Below the pieces are notes generated by a model that did not search any database, was not told where the DNA came from, and saw only the letters and a list, made by a program, of their open reading frames with translations. Shown piece after piece: positions 6,967 to 8,028 of a DNA stretch of 8,028 nt. The position numbers and the translations under genes were made by a program. This DNA comes from Nitrospiraceae bacterium (lineage in GTDB: Bacteria > Nitrospirota > Nitrospiria > Nitrospirales > Nitrospiraceae): assembly GCA_011391455.1 (NCBI GenBank), contig JAABQN010000085.1, positions 1 to 8,028 of the forward strand, in the 5' to 3' direction. Numbering within the stretch: the first letter of the stretch is position 1; each line of letters opens with the position of its first letter.

Positions 6967-7150
6967 CAGGCTGCGGATAGCCACCGCAGGATGCTCAAAA
7001 TGTCCTTCCAGCAAGGCCGCAGCGAGCGCGGTAGGCTGAGGTTGAGGTCAAGGTTGAGCGAAGATCAGGCTCGCGTTATCTCGACCTTAGCCTGAACCTC
7101 AACCTTCTTCGTGCTGGAGGACTTTTTCAGCATCCTGCCGCAGGTTTGCT
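6967..7150. repeat. Palindromic repeat element with nested hexamer arrays
   Basis: This element begins at the glutaredoxin-like gene's stop and fills most of the 212-bp spacer. The outer arms are 6986-7012 and 7113-7138 (GCAGGATGCTCAAAATGTCC... against ...GGACTTTTTCAGCATCCTGC), nearly perfect inverted copies, with a further short match between CAGGCTGCGG (6967-6976) and CCGCAGGTTTG (7138-7148). Inside lie two inverted hexamer arrays: AGGCTG-AGGTTG-AGGTCA-AGGTTG (7033-7056) and CGACCT-TAGCCT-GAACCT-CAACCT (7082-7105). It encodes no recognisable protein and no transposase. It looks like a small dispersed, possibly MITE-like or REP-like element; I recall similar sequences in Nitrospira genomes, but this was not searched. 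The folded RNA may slow or end transcription from the left. Confidence 0.75.
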
Positions 7151-7165
7151 GATCCACTCGACAGC

Positions 7166-7173
7166 AAAGGAGA
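7166..7173 (+). promoter_or_regulatory. Shine-Dalgarno sequence of the aminomutase gene
   Basis: AAAGGAGA lies 5 bases before the ATG at 7179. It is the clearest ribosome-binding site in the window and fixes the start of the aminomutase gene. Confidence 0.85.
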
Positions 7174-7178
7174 CCGAC

Positions 7179-8028
7179 ATGGAAGCATGGAGACGCATAC
7201 TCGCCGACAGTATCGTGAAGCCAAAGGATTTGGCTGCACGGCTCGGTGTCGATGCGAAAGATATCGAAGCCATCGTGGGCGACTATCCGATGCGCATTAC
7301 CCCCACGGTGATGGCGACGATCAAAGAAAAAGGCGATGCCATTTGGAAACAGGTGGTCCCGGACATCGCCGAAATGGAGGACTTCGAAGCGGAAGACGAT
7401 CCGCTCGAAGAAGACCTCATGAGCCCGGTTCCACATCTGGTCCACCGCTATCCGGATCGCGTCCTGCTGATGGTGACGAACCAGTGCCCGATCTATTGCC
7501 GGTTCTGCACGAGAAAACGGCTGGTCGGGAAACCGGGATTCCTCAAGAAGGGCGAACTCGACCAGGCCATCGCCTACTTGCGCGAACATACCGAAGTACG
7601 CGACGTCATTCTCTCCGGCGGCGACCCCCTGCTCCTGCCGGATTATCTGTTAGAGCGCATACTCAAAGCCCTGCGTACCATCCCGCATCTGGAACTGATT
7701 CGCCTCGGCTCCCGGGTGCCTGGCACGTTGCCGGAACGGATCACCCCGGAACTCTGCGCGATCGTGAAGAAATATCACCCTGTGTATATGAACCTGCATT
7801 TCAATCACCCGGACGAACTGACGCCTGAAGTGAAAGCGGCCTGCGGGATGTTGGCCGATGCCGGGGTGCCACTCGGCGCGCAAACCGTGCTGCTCAAAGG
7901 CGTCAACGACGATCCGGACATTATGAGACGGTTGATGCATCAGCTCCTGCTCGCCCGCATCAAACCCTATTACCTCTACCAAGCGGACCTCACCAAGGGC
8001 ACGAATCACTTCCGCACCACAGTCGAGA
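7179..8028 (+). CDS. KamA-type radical SAM enzyme, probable lysine 2,3-aminomutase (3' end cut)
   Basis: The frame is open to the window edge, giving 283 residues and lacking the C-terminus. It belongs to the lysine 2,3-aminomutase (KamA) family, which moves the alpha-amino group to the beta carbon using PLP, a [4Fe-4S] cluster and S-adenosylmethionine. The cluster motif is Cys103-x3-Cys107-x2-Cys110 (NQCPIYCRFCTRKR). The family signatures VRDVILSGGDPLL (140-152), IRLGSRVPGTLPERITPEL (174-192), LHFNHPDEL (206-214), ADAGVPLGAQTVLLKGVND (226-244) and PYYLYQADL (263-271) are all present. Arg112, and Asp270 in YQADL, match the substrate-contacting Arg134 and Asp293 of clostridial lysine 2,3-aminomutase, favouring lysine over glutamate. 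The PLP lysine motif lies beyond the edge and cannot be checked. The alternative is an EpmB-like elongation factor P modification enzyme, but the YQADL segment fits KamA better. The start is supported by AAAGGAG 5 bases upstream. Its separation by a repeat element suggests an independent promoter, not identified. Confidence 0.92.
   Translation, partial: MEAWRRILADSIVKPKDLAARLGVDAKDIEAIVGDYPMRITPTVMATIKEKGDAIWKQVVPDIAEMEDFEAEDDPLEEDLMSPVPHLVHRYPDRVLLMVTNQCPIYCRFCTRKRLVGKPGFLKKGELDQAIAYLREHTEVRDVILSGGDPLLLPDYLLERILKALRTIPHLELIRLGSRVPGTLPERITPELCAIVKKYHPVYMNLHFNHPDELTPEVKAACGMLADAGVPLGAQTVLLKGVNDDPDIMRRLMHQLLLARIKPYYLYQADLTKGTNHFRTTVE

Noticed and set aside
6967..7150. Riboswitch or structured ncRNA upstream of the aminomutase
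   Set aside because: The lysine riboswitch core is not recognisable, and the simple inverted arms and hexamer arrays are better explained as a repeat element. A regulatory effect of the fold is not excluded.
7065..7589. Minus-strand open frame of 174 codons
   Set aside because: It is antisense to the aminomutase gene and its end is made of the repeat element. No recognisable domain.
7187..7828. Plus-strand open frame of 213 codons overlapping the aminomutase
   Set aside because: Its translation is Arg/Gly/Pro/His-rich low-complexity sequence in another frame. The frame starting at 7179 carries all lysine 2,3-aminomutase motifs and a good ribosome-binding site.
1..8028. Defence system, prophage or transposon
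   Set aside because: No nuclease, methyltransferase, integrase, transposase or phage structural gene is present; all five genes look like metabolic or signalling genes.

Overview
This window looks like chromosomal DNA from a GC-rich free-living bacterium. The gene style and the short intergenic repeat families resemble Nitrospira (Nitrospirota), but that assignment is inference from memory of such genomes, not a search. There are five protein-coding genes, one of them cut by the right edge. No RNA gene, CRISPR array, prophage, transposase or insertion sequence is visible.

Left part (1-4915), read on the minus strand. Positions 1-308 hold no convincing gene, only GC-rich degenerate repeats and a small palindrome. 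A two-gene operon follows, transcribed leftwards. The first gene (4915-3410) encodes a two-domain protein: an N-terminal CxxCxxCC (YkgJ-type) metal-binding domain fused to a DUF2156-like (phosphatidylglycerol lysyltransferase C-terminal) acyltransferase-fold domain. Its stop overlaps by 4 bases (ATGA) the start of a 1034-residue membrane-bound hybrid histidine kinase (3413-309). The kinase has a periplasmic dCache-type sensor, PAS, GAF, HisKA, HATPase and a C-terminal receiver domain.

Right part (4916-8028), read on the plus strand. A 174-bp divergent spacer separates the operon from an ATP-grasp-like protein of unknown substrate (5090-6640, TTG start). An 84-residue glutaredoxin-like protein with a CPDC motif follows (6712-6966). 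After a 212-bp spacer filled by a large palindromic repeat element comes a lysine 2,3-aminomutase-type radical SAM enzyme (7179 to the window end, C-terminus missing), preceded by a good Shine-Dalgarno sequence.

The most unusual material is a set of short tandem or inverted repeats with 6- or 7-bp units. Four heptamers lie inside the ATP-grasp reading frame. An inverted pair of heptamer arrays overlaps that gene's stop codon and abuts the start codon of the glutaredoxin-like gene. A nested palindromic element carries inverted hexamer arrays upstream of the aminomutase. The functional links between the genes are uncertain. A ligase-fold enzyme, an aminoacyltransferase-fold protein and a beta-amino-acid-forming mutase lying together hints at amino acid or peptide modification, but this is speculation.
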